A stretch of DNA of 64,000 nucleotides from Stomoxys calcitrans (Eukaryota > Arthropoda > Insecta > Diptera > Muscidae), in assembly GCF_963082655.1 (NCBI RefSeq), contig NC_081553.1, forward strand, positions 64,077,392 to 64,141,391, given 5' to 3'. Positions 11,101 to 22,876 of this stretch are shown here, in pieces. Under the pieces are notes generated by a model. That model was not told where the DNA came from. It ran no database searches and was given only the letters and a program-made list of their open reading frames with translations. A program made the translations under genes and the position numbers. How positions within the stretch are numbered: position 1 is the stretch's first letter; each line of letters opens with the position of its first letter.

Positions 11101-12440
11101 GTATTAACGGTAGAGATAAGAAAGTCTTAAAATTTTTTAAATACTGAAAAATTGCCACTTCAGCTTAATAACATCAAACTTTGTCTCTTATACACTGATG
11201 GTGCAAGACGAAAACTTTTAGAAGAAGAGGATTGCAAAATTGTGCACCAGCGGTGCATGCATAATTTTAAAGAATATTTTTCTAAAATTTTTATTTCTAT
11301 AGTAAGCTTAGACATAACACTTTTTTATAGAATTTTTTTTTCCCATAGAAAATTTTTTTATATTGTTTTATTTCTATTGATTTTTTTTTTATTTCAAATG
11401 AAAATTTGTATCCAGAGTTTCATAGTAAATTTGAATCTGGTAATTCGAATTTTTCAGTTAATCTAAAATTAAAGCGTAATTAGGTTCCCCGAGAAAAAAA
11501 AACGTTATTTCAACGCCCAAACACTCAATACATCCAGCATCAGTTAACAACAGTCATCGCTGATATTGAATTGCATTTTTTTTTTATAAAAAATTAACAA
11601 AGTAAATAAAACTGCCGTTGAATAAGAAAGCAAAAAAAAGCGTCGTCAATAGAGAAAGATTGCATCATTTTGTTGCCTTTTTATTTCTTTTTTTTTTTTT
11701 TGCAGCGATTATTCATAGAGGATGGACAGATCTCGCCCCATAAACAATAGGCGGCTTGCTTGTATTCCCTCTGAGGTTTGTTGCCTTCCTAATGGCCATT
11801 GTTGTTGTTGCACTGCAGTTGTAGCGGCCAACAATGATGACTATGGTTTATTACAATTGTAGATTTTTTTTTTTGTTCAATTTTGTAATTCATTGGGGTG
11901 TTTTGACTCGAAATGTCATTACTGAGGGACGAAGAATGCAGGTGGCTGTATTTTCTGTTCTCCTTTACCCAGAATATGGACTAGAAATGGCCGTTGGCAA
12001 GCAGCCGAAGGAGGCGAGGTTCAACTTTGTAGATCACCACACAACATTTTGCAAATGTGCATGGTGCGATGCCATGAGAGACCAAATCAACATATCCAAT
12101 TTCCATTTTGACGATGATTAATATTCGATTTCAATTTCACAATTCAACACACAATGTGACATTGAAAAGGTTTTGGGTTATGGAGAGATTAGATAGAGTT
12201 AAGTAGATGGAATATATCGTCAATGCATGCAGCAAATGGTGGGGACGATGGCGATGATGGCGACGCCATCAATAATGACCAGAGGCTGTGTAGGTAGTAA
12301 GCTTGGCATTTTTTTTTTTAATTTCTGTATAATGAACTTAAACAAAAAAAAAAACTTTTGCCTTAGTGTACTGATAAATTGAGATGTAGCAAACTCTGAT
12401 TGAAATGTATACTTGTTAAGCATGTACGAGAAAAAAATTT
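11100..12440. other. Spacer, no supported gene
   Basis: AT-rich, intron-like sequence with poly(T) and TTTTTTTTTTGCAG-like tracts (11690-11705). A 95-codon plus-strand frame at 11834-12121 has no recognisable domain and starts in a poor context; it is not called as a gene. Confidence 0.5.
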
Positions 12441-12499
12441 ACAAAATTCCCTTTAGAAATATAATTTTGACAAATAACTGCATAGAACCACTTTTATAC

Positions 12500-13877
12500 A
12501 AAAGAGAAGACAAATCGGGAGATCGATTTTTATGGGAGCTATATCAGGTTATAGATCGATTTGGACCGTACTTGAAACAGTTGTTGCAAATCATAACAAA
12601 ACAACAAATGCAAATTTTCAGCCAAATCGGACAAAAATTGCGGCTTGTAAGGGCTCAAGAAGTCAAATCGGGAGATCGGTTTATATGGGAGCTATATCAG
12701 GTTATATACCGATTTGGACCGTACTAGGCACAGATGTTGAGAGTCATACCGGAACACCACATGCAAAATTTCAGACAAATAGGACGAAAATTGCGGCTTC
12801 CAAAGGCTCAGGAAATCAAATCGGAAGATCGGTTTATATGGGAGCTATATCAGGTTATAGCCAGATTTGGACCATACATGACAGAGTTGTTGGGAGCCAT
12901 TACAGAATACTATGTGCAAAATTTCAGCCAAATCGAATGAAAAATGCGGCTTGCAAGGGCTCAAGAAGTCAAATCGGAAGATCGGTTTACATGGGAGCTA
13001 TATCAGGTTATAGACCAATTCGGACCATACATGACAGAGTTGTTGGAAGTCATAACAGAACACTATGTGCAAAATTTCAGCCAAATCGGACAAAAATTGC
13101 GGCTTGTAAGTGCTCAAGAAGTCAAATCGGGAGATCGGTTTATATGGGAGCTCTACGAGGTTATATACCGATTTGGACTGTACTAGGCACAGTTGTTGGA
13201 AGTCATAACAGAACACTATGTGCAAAATTTCAGCCAAATCGGACAAAAATTGCGGCTTCCAAGGGCTCAAGAAGTCAAATCGGGAGATCGGTTTATATGG
13301 GAGCTATATCAGGTTATAGACCAATTCCGATAATACATAATACGGTTGTTGGAAGTCATAACAGCACACTATGTGCAAAATTTCAGTCAAATCGGAAGAA
13401 AAATGCCGCTTGTAAGGGCTCAAGAAGTCAAATCGGGAGATCGGTTTATATGGGACCTATACCAGGTTATAAACCGATTTAGACCGTATTTGGCACAGCT
13501 GCTGGAAGTCATAACAGAACACTATGTGCAAAATTTCAGCCATATCGGACAAAAATTGCGGCTCCCAGAGGCTCAAGAAGTCAGATCGGGAGATCGGTTT
13601 ATAGGAGAGCTATATCTAAATCTGAACCGATATGGCCCGTTTGCAATTCCCAACGACCTGCATCGATATAAAGTATCTGTGCAAAATTTCAAGCGGCTAG
13701 CTCTACGCGTTCGACCGCTGTCGTGATTTCGACAGACGGATGGACATGGCTAGATCTACTCAGAACCTGAAGACGATCAAGAGTATATATGCTTATGGGG
13801 TCTTTGACGAATATTTCGAGGTGTTACAAACGGAATGACTAGATTAATATACCTCCATCCTATGGTGGTGGATACAA
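12500..13877 (+). repeat. Family A element, 3'-complete copy with eight 153-bp repeats
   Basis: Copies of GATCGGTTTATATGGGAGC begin at 12521, 12674, 12827, 12980, 13133, 13286, 13439 and 13592, every interval exactly 153 bp. The last unit runs into a non-repetitive 3' end containing GACAGACGG, GACGATCAAGAGTATATA, ATTTCGAGGTGTTACAAACGG and CATCCTATGGTGGTGG. The canonical 5' end of the family (AAGTAAAAGCGTGC) is absent, so the copy is 5'-truncated. Its nature is unproven: non-autonomous, perhaps Helitron-like or a TIR element with internal minisatellite. Confidence 0.85.
12532..13482 (+). other. 316-codon open frame across the 153-bp repeats (probably not a gene)
   Basis: Because 153 is a multiple of three, one frame stays open through seven repeats and spells a 51-residue unit beginning MGAISGYRPIWTVLGT and ending with an IGRSVY-type tail. 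A second plus frame (LYQVIDRFGPY unit) and a minus frame are also largely open. There is no signal peptide, domain or splice context, and the other family A copies carry stops and frameshifts. I regard it as a by-product of the period. Confidence 0.3.
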
Positions 13878-13879
13878 AA

Positions 13880-14660
13880 ATCAATTTGCGTTTGTTTGTC
13901 TGTTCCGTATAGACTCAAAAGCGGCCAAACCGATGAAATTTTCACAGATGGTGCATTAGAATCCCGTGGTGAAAATAGGGTACAAAATTTTTTGATATTT
14001 GAAGGGGGATCGGACCCTCCCCCTTACCCTAATTTTCAGAAACGCCAGATCTCGAAGATGGGTAATGCGACTTAACGAAATTTTGTGGGCCTCCTTTTTA
14101 ATGACTTAAAACCAAAAATTTGGTACTCAAATTTCGGATGGGGTACCTAGGGGAGCCGCCCAACCCCCAAGAACTACCAAATATACATATAGACCAATCA
14201 CAACAATATGGGACTCAAATGAAAGGTATTTGAGAGTGGAAAACGAAGTTGATATTCAAATATGGAGGCATGTGTTTAGGTGATCACCCCACTCCCCAAA
14301 AAGCCCCTAAATCGTACATATTTACAGACCATGGCAATATGAGGCTCAAATAAAAGGTATTTGGGAGTAGAGGACGAACTGGATATCCACTTTCGGGATC
14401 ACGTATCTGGGGATCCTCCCCTTCCCCAAAACACCTCCCATAGCAGAACTTATTTACTGACCATGGCAATATTGGGCTCAAATAAAAGATATTTAAGTAT
14501 AGAATATGCATCTGAAAATTTGGAACCAAGTGTTTGGGGGGGCTCCCTTACCTCAAAACAATCCCCAAAGAGACAAAATTTACCGACCATTGCAATTTGT
14601 GGCTCATATCAAAGGCCCTTGGGAGTAGAGCACGAATCTGATACAAACATTCGGTAAAAA
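13880..14660 (+). repeat. Family B tandem element
   Basis: It starts with GTTTGTCTGTTCCGTATAGAC, then GGGGGATCGGACCCTCCCCC, then about 130-bp units with CAATATGGGACTCAAATGAA (14204) and its variants near 14334 and 14463, each followed by AGGTATTTGAGAGT. It directly follows the family A copy. No coding potential. Confidence 0.75.
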
Positions 14661-14793
14661 GTGTCTATAGAAATAATATTTGCAGGCTGTTGGGTTAAAT
14701 TTGCATGCAGGCGGTCAATATCCGATTGTATGAAATAAAATTTTGACAAAATTTTCTATAGAAATAAAATATTGACATCATTTTTAGTAGAAA

Positions 14794-15090
14794 TGCAAAT
14801 TCAAATTTTCCCACGAACAATCCCTCAAGGAACAGGGGCAAACTTCTCACACATCAATGAGTGCAGTCCAATTCAAGTTTTAACCTCAATGATAAGGGGC
14901 CTCCTTTTTATAGCCGAGTCTGACGCAGTGCGACACCTCTTTTGAGGAGAAGTCTTTACATGGCACAGTGACTCACAAATGCCGCCAGCATAAGGAGAGG
15001 ATAACCATCGATGAAAATTTTATGATGGTCTCGCCCGGATTCGAACCCAGGCGTTCAGCGTCATAGGCCAACATACCTCCGACGGCCACC
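14794..15090 (-). mobile_element. tRNA-derived SINE, copy 1
   Basis: Read on the minus strand, the 5' end carries a tRNA-like head with a B box GGGTTCGAATCC (complement at 15037-15048) and TTGGCCTATGACGC upstream. A shared body follows (GCACTGCGTCAGACTCGGCT), with a tail near AATTTGCAT. The same body recurs at 29380, 51919, 55435 and 62317. Confidence 0.8.
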
Positions 15091-15351
15091 AAATATAATA
15101 GAAATAAACTTTTGAAAAAAAAAATTATATTTAATTTGTTATTTCACAGGATTTTCACCAGACCATTTGACCAATCTTACTGAAATAGGGCAGGAGCTTT
15201 TGGTTTATTGTTAAGGTATTCATTAAAGTGAAACTGTTATACTTTAGATTTCCCTGGAATTGGTATATAATTAAGCAATTAAGAAGAAGCTGTTATACTT
15301 TATAGATTTTCTACTTTTTGATTCTTATAATAAACTGATACATATATGTAT

Positions 15352-15560
15352 AACTGTTATACTGAGGTGAAACTGTTATACTGGGGTGAAACTGTTATAC
15401 TGGGGTGAAACTGTTGCACTGAGGTGAAACTATTATACTGGGGTGAAACTATTATACTGAGGTGAAACTCTTACACTGAGGTGAAACTGTTATACTGGGG
15501 TGAAACTGTTATACTGGGGTGAAACTGTTATATTGCGGTTAAAGTGTTATACCGATTGCA
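15352..15560 (+). repeat. 19-bp tandem array, 11 units
   Basis: The unit AACTGTTATACTGGGGTGA begins at 15352, 15371, 15390, 15409 and so on to 15542 without indels. Variation is concentrated in TGGGG/TGAGG and in the TTATAC core (TTGCAC, TTACAC). Confidence 0.9.
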
Positions 15561-15589
15561 AACAGTTATATTTTGACGAAAAAAAAAAT

Positions 15590-16045
15590 TTACAGTCCTG
15601 TAACAATATTCAGATTTCTGTATTTGCTATAGGATATAAGCGTTATGCTGTTGCTTATCTGTTATACAGATGTGAAACTGTTATATTCTTTAACCCATTA
15701 ATGGCGAATGAGTAGAAAAATACCATACGATGAAAAATAATTACAGTGCTGTAACAATATTCAAATTTCTGTATTTGCTATATTATACACGTGTTATACT
15801 GTTGCTAATCTGTTATACACTTGTGAAACTGTTATACTTTAACCCATTAATGGCGAATGAGTAGAAAAATACCATACCATGAAGAAATAATTTTTACAGC
15901 GCTGTAATAATATTCAGACTACTGCATTTGCTATAGGATATACGTGTAATACTGTTACTAATCTGCTATACAGATTTAAAAATGCCATATTTTTAACCCA
16001 TTAACGACCATAAACGACAGATGTGCAAAACTACCATAAAATAGA
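15590..16045 (+). repeat. About 152-bp tandem repeat, three copies
   Basis: ACAGTCCTGTAACAATATTC and its variants begin at 15592, 15743 and 15896. Each unit continues with TGTATTTGCTATA, CTGTTATACA and AACCCATTAATGGCGAATG. The third copy is the most diverged. Confidence 0.85.
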
Positions 16046-16470
16046 GCTGTATTAGAAACATTCTAGCTCCAGCTAGGAAAAATAGTGTCGGTACAACTGC
16101 TGTATTGATGCGTTATGGTGGCCTCGAGCTACTATAAATTATTAACGATGCATAGTTTTGTGGTATTACTGCTATTTTGATTCGAAACTGTTATACTATT
16201 TCATTTGACCAATTCTTATGAAGCTGTTCCAAAAACAGTATTCGAACCCACGCATTCAGCGTCATTTGCGGACATGCATACTTCTGTAATGGTGCCCTCC
16301 AGCTACTATAAAATTTTATCGATGGATTGTTTTACGGTATAACTGCTATATTATTGTGAAACTGTTATACATTTGCACTTCAGGAATTCTAATAAAGCTG
16401 TTCCAAAAACATGAGGAATGTTTTATCTAAATTTGATTGTAGTATTTATTTTGACGATATATATATATAT

Positions 16471-17647
16471 ATAAGTTTTTGTTTAAATGTTGTGAAACTG
16501 TTATACTGTTGAAAAACTTTTATTCGATTTACATTGAGTATTGTTGTTGGGCCGTTCATTGTTAACTGTTATTATAGTGCGACTTCAATAGATATATGGT
16601 TATTTGTTACTATTTGAACGACATATTATGTTGCGACACAACTGTTATACAGCACCAAAACTGTTATACGGTCATCAAACTATCAAACTTTTATGGATAA
16701 AAACATATTTTTGTTGGTTTCATAACACTTATGTAACACCTGTAAGAACATAACTGTTATACGACTGTTATACTACTTTAAGTGAAACTGTTATACAATA
16801 ATATTTTTTTTTTTTAAATTTATTCTAAGCATATTGTAAATCACCTTCTCATTATGTAATTGATAAGTTTTTGTTTAAATGTTGTGAAACTGTTATACTG
16901 TTGAATAACTTTTGTTTGATTTACAGTGAGTATTATAGTTGGGCCATCGTTTGAAACTGTTATTATAGTGTAAATTCAACAGATATATGGTTATTTGTTA
17001 CTATTGCATTTGAACGACATATTATGTTGCGACACAACTGTTATACAGTACTAAAACTGTTATACGGTCATCAAACCATCAAACTTTTACGGATAAAAAC
17101 ATATTTTTGTTGGTTTCATAACACTTATGTAACACCTGTAAGAACATAACTGTTATACAACTGTTATACTACTTTAAGTGAAACTGTTATACAATATTAT
17201 TTTTTTTTTAATTTATTCTAAGCATATTGTAAATCACCTCCTCACTATGTAATTGATAAGTTTTTGTTTAAATGTTGTGAAACTGTTATACTGTTGAAAA
17301 ACTTTTGTTTGATTTACAATGTGTATAATAGTTGGGCCATTCTTTGTAAATTGTTACAATAGTATGAGTTCAACAGATATATCGTTATTTGTTACTATTT
17401 GAACGACATATGATGTTGCGACACAACTGTTATACAGCTATTGGACTGTTATACTGCCATCAAACTATCAAACTTTTATGAATAAAAATATATTTTTGTT
17501 GGTTTCATAACACTTATGTTACGAAATTGTATGTACATAACTGTTATACAACTGTTATACTACTTTAAGTGAAACTGTTATAAAATATTTTTTTTTCATT
17601 TTTATTCTAAGCATATTGTAAATCACCCCCTCACTATGTAATAGATA
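16471..17647 (+). repeat. About 392-bp tandem repeat, three copies
   Basis: ATAAGTTTTTGTTTAAATG begins at 16471, 16863 and 17256 (spacings 392 and 393), and the third unit ends near 17647. Each unit holds about five or six AACTGTTATA motifs at conserved positions, a TTTGAACGACATATTATG segment, and a T-rich tract before AAATCACC. No TIRs or target duplication seen. Confidence 0.9.
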
Positions 17648-19560
17648 AAAGATCTTGCCATTAACCGAGATGTTTAATTAAGTTAAAGATTGTATCGCCA
17701 GGCCCATTTACCAACTGTTTGTATGTGTTTTTTTTTTTCATCTGCTAATAATTTATGAGAATTTTCAACCAAACTAAGTCACACTGTCAGGTCCACCTTC
17801 AACTCTAGGGAAATACATAAACTGAGAAAAAAAAAACCAAAAACAAAAGCCAACTATGATTCTACACAAATCTTTGACATTTAATAAATGTGAGAAAATC
17901 TTTCGCGGACTTTAAGACGAAAAACCAAAATAGCAAGTGAAATATCTTAAATCAAATTGTGAATTTAACGGTTGGTTTCTTTTTTCGGTCTATGGCTATA
18001 TGGCTGGCTATGTATGGAATCAATTTCAATTAAATTTTATTTCAATTTGTTGTTTGATTATTTTCGATATTTTGGTTTTTTTTTTTTTTGTGAGTAAAGA
18101 AATCCCATATAAAGCTTAAAAAGACGCCAAGCTTATCGCTCAAGTAACATCTGCTGCCAAAGACTGGCTGAATGGGAGGCCAACGGGCTTAGTTGCAACT
18201 GCCACATTAAGCAACCATCATCAGAGCCTGGTGATAGCGCTGGTGATGGTGGCCATAAGCGTTTCTGAGTCGTTAAAAAATAATGGTGTATACAGTTAGT
18301 TTAGGTTCGGTTAGATGATATGTTCGGGGCTTAACTTAATCTTCATTACATTAAAAACCGAAAACCACAAAAATAGTAAACTAATAATATGGCAGAAAAA
18401 CAAATCGCAAATCTCAGAAGAAAAACAGAAACCAAATGCATGATAGCCACACCATTATAAAAAAAAAAATGAATCACCAAGGGGCTGCTCTGGGAGGATG
18501 GCAGGGGCTTTGGGAAAACTTGCAACTAAATCCTCTCGAATTGTGGGGTGTGGACCTGCACACAATTCGTGGTTTTTCTTTTTTATAACCAAACAAATGA
18601 AACAAATGAAACCAAAACCAACTTCTCTATACATTTGTGTTTATTTATTTTATTTATTTCCTTTTTTTTTGTGATAATATATTTAATTTCAAAAGGTGTT
18701 AAGCCGCACCTGCACTTTGTTAGCTCTAAAGACCAACCAACCAACCATACCAATGTATGATTCGAGAAAAGAATATTTGCACCTTTTGTTTTGATTTACA
18801 TTCATTTTAACAAAAATAAAAAACGAAGGTGTTGGTATTGTTAAAAAATTTCACGTTTATTGTTATTCTCTGTTTTTGCGCAGACCAATGTTATGGTATA
18901 TTTTTAAATATTTATTTTTATTATTTTAATATGCCTTACACATTCTTTTTTATATTGAAAAAAAAAAACAGCAAAAAACCTACCAAAAGTCGAAAAACAG
19001 AGAAAACAAACAAAACCTCCTTACCAACTTGGTGTGTGAATGTGAAATATTTTATAAATAAATGCTGCTCATTCACAACAGCTATCGAATATAGTCGGCC
19101 ACTAATGAATTTATGATCACATTTTGTTAATTTAAAGATTCATCAATGATTTCAGACATTGTCCAGGGGCTAAGACAAAGAATTTGCGAATTTTATTAGC
19201 AACACGCTCCAATTTGATAAGAGGACGAGGCAATCGATACGTCGGGGTTATTGTATACTATATTCATATATTGGTTTTAAAATAAAATGAAGAGTTAAAT
19301 AAACATTAGGGTAGGTCGTAAAATACAGGGATAACTTAGAGCAATTTCTTGTTTTGAAATTATTCTCCAATTTTTTATGATTTTTTTGTTTGGTTGACTA
19401 GCACTTGCGCTAGTCAACCAAAATTAACAGAATATTGTGTTAATCATCATCATTGACTCTACGACCTCATATGAGGACGTCTACACTTTGGTAATGGTAA
19501 AGTTTAAGAGTAAGAACTCTTACTCAGGAATGCAAATGAAAATTTGCGCATGAAATGTCC
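17648..19560. other. Spacer, intron-like, no supported gene
   Basis: AT-rich DNA with a moderately GC-balanced stretch at 18120-18260. No recognisable coding frame. One perfect hairpin at 19389-19422. Confidence 0.5.
19389..19422. other. Perfect 14-bp hairpin
   Basis: TTTGGTTGACTAGC, loop ACTTGC, GCTAGTCAACCAAA. It is isolated in AT-rich DNA. Confidence 0.85.
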
Positions 19561-19569
19561 ATTAAGAAA

Positions 19570-20175
19570 AGGCAAAAAAAAAAAAAAAGCAAAAAAAAAA
19601 AATTTAAAAAAGTAAATAAAAACTAAATAAAAAAAATAAAAAATAAAAAATAAATAAAAAAAAAATAAATAAAATATAAAAAAAACAATAAAAAAATAAG
19701 AAAAAAATAAAATAAATAAATAAATAAAATAAATAAATAAAAAAATAAAAAAAAAATAAATAAAAAAATATAAAAAACAATAAAAAAAACAAAAAAAACA
19801 AAAAAAAACAAAATAAATAAAAAATAAATAAAAAAATAAATAAAATAAATAAAAAAAATAAACAAAAAATAAAAAGTTTAAAAAACTAAAAATAAAAAAA
19901 ATTAAAAAAATAAAAAAAAATTAAAAAAATAAAAAAAAATTAAAAAAATAAAAAAAATTAAAAAAATAAAAAAAAATAAATAAATAAAATAAAAAAAAAA
20001 AAACAATAAAAATTAAAAAAAACCAAACAAATAAAAAAAATTAAAAAAAAAAAATTAAAAAAAAAATTTAAAAAAAAAATTTAAAAAAAAAATAAAAAAA
20101 AAATTAAAAAAAATAAAAAAAATAAAAAAAAAATAAAAAAATAAAAAAAATAAATAAATAAAAAAATAATAAAAA
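19570..20175. repeat. A-rich low-complexity tract (AAATAAA-type)
   Basis: About 600 bp of almost pure A with single T and rare C on the plus strand. It ends directly at the start of a family A copy. Confidence 0.95.
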
Positions 20176-20900
20176 AGTAAAAGTGTGCTAAGTTCAGGAC
20201 CGAATCAAATATCCCCTCCACCGTGGATCGCATTTGTCGAGTTCTTTTGCCGGTATCTCTTTTTAGGCAAACATATGATAAAAAAAAAGAATTGCTATGA
20301 TATTGGAGCTATAATATCAAGTTATCGTCCGATTCGGACCATAATTGAACTGAATGTTGGAGACCATAGTAGAAGTCGTTGTGTAAAATTTCAATTGAGC
20401 CCATAAGGGGCTCAAGAAGTAATATAGGGAGATCTTTTTATATGGGAGCTGTATCAGGCTATAGACCGATTCGGACCATATATGACATGTAAAGTCATGA
20501 GAGAAGTCGTTGTACAAAATTTCAGCCAAATCGGATAATAATTGCGACCCCTAGATGCTTAAGAAGTCAAGATCCCAGATCGGTTTATATGGCAGCTATA
20601 TCAGGTTATGAACTGATTTGCGCCATACTTAGCACAGTTATTGGAAATCATAACAGAGCACCTGAAAAATTTCAGACAAATCGGATAAGAATTGCGCCCT
20701 CTAGTGACACAAGACTTACACTACTAAGAAGTATTCGTGCAAAATTTCAAGCGGCTAGCTTTACTCCTTCGAAAGTTAGCGTTCTTTCCAAAGACAGACG
20801 GACGGCTAGATCGACTTAAAACATGACATGACGATCAAGAATATATATACTTTATGGGGTCTCAGACGAATATTTCGAGGAGTTACAAACTGCAAGATTT
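20176..20900 (+). repeat. Family A element, diverged copy
   Basis: It begins AAGTAAAAGTGTGCTAAG, matching the family 5' end, with CCCTCCACCGTGG shortly after. It has about two 153-bp-type units (GATCTTTTTATATGGGAGC, GATCGGTTTATATGGCAGC) and the 3' part with GACAGACGGACGG and GACGAATATTTCGAGG. The final TATGGTGGAGGG end is missing. Confidence 0.75.
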
Positions 20901-20943
20901 TTAGTCTGATTTTGATCTAAATCTCGTGTAAGATCAACCTTCC

Positions 20944-21070
20944 CCCGATTACAAGGCAGTTTTCGTAAGTCCCATGATTCCGAAAGTATTCGAAGCCAAG
21001 TCTGAAAAAATTATCCCTGCAAATGTCGTAAAACTTTGCAGAATGATCACAACCTTACTAGTTCGGCTAT
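20944..21070 (+). pseudogene. RTE-type LINE RT fragment
   Basis: Translation gives DYKAVF, then KVFEAKSE, then IPANVVKLCRM. This parallels DYKAAFD, KVFQAMSEFGIPAKLIRLCRM of the element at 9270-9365. Only this short block survives. Confidence 0.65.
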
Positions 21071-21410
21071 GAAATCATAAATTCCCTTCTGAAGTGCGTT
21101 TAGGCCCACACAAATGCTCTCATTTTAAATGTTACCCATACACAGGGCTGCCAGATGTGATGATTTCATGTAAATTCGACGATTTTTTGGCCATTATTTT
21201 GGCTTTTGACGATTTTAGCTTTAAATCCCTTTAAATTTTAAAGGTTTTGTTTTTGATTTTAAAGGTCATCAGGTCTCCTCACCTGAGTAAGGGTTTTTGT
21301 CTTTGTGCTATCTTTTATTTTTGTAAAAAGGTGTCTTTTCTAAAATAAAAACCAATAAAAATAAATTTTAGAGTTTTTTAGCCTTTTATACTGAATGTTT
21401 ATCTTAAGTC
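21071..21410. other. Short spacer, nothing recognised
   Basis: AT-rich DNA without repeat or coding match. ATTTTAAAGG-type short repeats near 21225-21265. Confidence 0.4.
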
Positions 21411-22130
21411 AACATATCTTTGGAATTTTGTCTTTTTAATTTTTCAATTGCTTTTAAATTTTTTTGTTTTTATTTTTTTTTAATTTTCCTTTTAATTTTT
21501 TTAATTCTGTTTTTATTTTTTTTTTAATTTTCTTTTTAATTTTTTCAATTCCTTTTTACTTTTTTCATTTTTTTAAATTTTCTTAAAATTTTGTTTTTTA
21601 TTTTTTTTTTAATTTTTTTTTTAAATTTTTTTTTTTTAAATTTTTTTGTTTAATTTTTTTTTTAATTTTTTTTGTAAATTTTAAGGAGACCGTGTAAGGC
21701 TTTTTTGTCTTCAATCGTGTTTTTACTATTTTTCTAAGCTAGAGACAATTTTAATTTTAGAGCTTTTTACAATTTCATTCTGAATGTTTACCTTAGGTCA
21801 ACATATCTTTGGAATTCTGTCTTTAGAGAAATTTGTATAAATTTTGTTTTTAAAATTTTCGAGTTCCTTTTTAATTTTTGTTGAAATTTTATTCATAATT
21901 CTCCATAATTTATAATTTTATTTCATTATTTTTTTTTGTAGTGTTTATTTTTTTAATTTAGTTTTATAATTTTTTTATTTATATTTTTCTATTTTTTTTT
22001 TAATTTTGTTTCTTGATTTTTTTTTATAAATATTTTTATTAATTTTTTTTCACTTTTTTTTAATTTTCCGATTTTTATTAATTTTTTTAACTCTTTTTAT
22101 TTTTATTCAATGTTTTTTTTTTTTACATTA
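21410..22130. repeat. T-rich low-complexity tract, left part
   Basis: Plus-strand TTTTTAATTTT-type sequence. It was split by the Gypsy insertion and resumes at 28843. Confidence 0.9.
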
Positions 22131-22863
22131 TGTAGAAGCAGCTTTTATATAAATCACATTGAAGATAATTATATTTTTGATATTATACGTAATGCACTTT
22201 AATTTTATTTGAACTTAGATTTTTGCTTGAGTGTAACCAATTTCTCTTTAACGTTAAATATTAAAACACTCTTTTGAGTTTTGATTTATACCATTGATAT
22301 TTTTACCATTTGTAACATTAACTTATACCATTGATTTATATACCATGGATTTATTCTCTCATTTGCAATTTTACACTCGAATCATTATCACTCACCTAAT
22401 AGCATTTGTCTCTTTCTTTATTATACGTTTTGTCATATGATCTATAGTGAGTACTCTCACTCTCGTTTGTATAACATGTTTTCTTTTGTTTTGAGTGTAT
22501 AACAGATTAAGTTTGTCAAACACTTGTAGGCTTAGTCTTAAACTTTGTTAAAAATAAAATCTTTCTTCTAATAGCATTCAACGAAGACAGTTGTCTCATT
22601 ATTTAAAGCGGAAGAAACTCATAGGAGGACAAGTTAGGACTTTTAAGTCTGACTTGGCCCGTAAAATAAATATAAAATTAAACTGAACATTATCCAGCTA
22701 GGACGTTTCGTCTGGTTAGGATTTGTTCATAAAATTCATAATTTAATGAAATATAAAACCACTAGGGTTGGACCCTTAATCTTGCCCTCAAAACTGCTAG
22801 GGTTGGACCCTTCATCCTGCCCTTAATATATCCTAGGGTTGGACCCTTCATCCATTCCCTACA
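22131..22863 (+). repeat. Left LTR (733 bp)
   Basis: Begins TGTAGAAGCAG and ends CCCTACA. It contains AATAAA at 22553-22558 (poly(A) signal candidate). Three 16-bp CTAGGGTTGGACCCTT motifs lie at 22762, 22797 and 22833 near the end. TATATAAAT near 22146 is the only TATA-like site close to the start; the real promoter was not identified. Confidence 0.95.
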
Positions 22864-22865
22864 AT

Positions 22866-22876
22866 TGGCGCCCAAC
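22866..22876 (+). other. Primer binding site
   Basis: TGGCGCCCAAC starts two bases after the left LTR. It matches the 3' end complement of tRNA-Lys used by gypsy-type elements of flies (known for the family; the tRNA itself was not compared here). Confidence 0.85.

Larger units (their letters stand above)
15200..16470 (+). repeat. Region enriched in the AACTGTTATAC motif
   Basis: Scattered plus-strand copies of AACTGTTATAC and near variants lie on both sides of two local tandem arrays. Nothing coding is seen. The following entries give the periodic parts. Confidence 0.85.

Noticed and set aside
11834..12121. 95-codon frame as a gene
   Set aside because: No recognisable domain and composition like the surrounding spacer.
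12532..13482. 316-codon repeat protein as a real gene
   Set aside because: Other copies carry stops, several frames are open at once, and no gene signals exist. Kept only as an observation.
12521..13610. CRISPR-like array
   Set aside because: Repeats are contiguous 153-bp units without spacers, in a eukaryotic genome.
19604..19865. Phenylalanine-rich minus-strand frames
   Set aside because: They arise from the A-rich tract read in reverse; no true protein has this homopolymer pattern.
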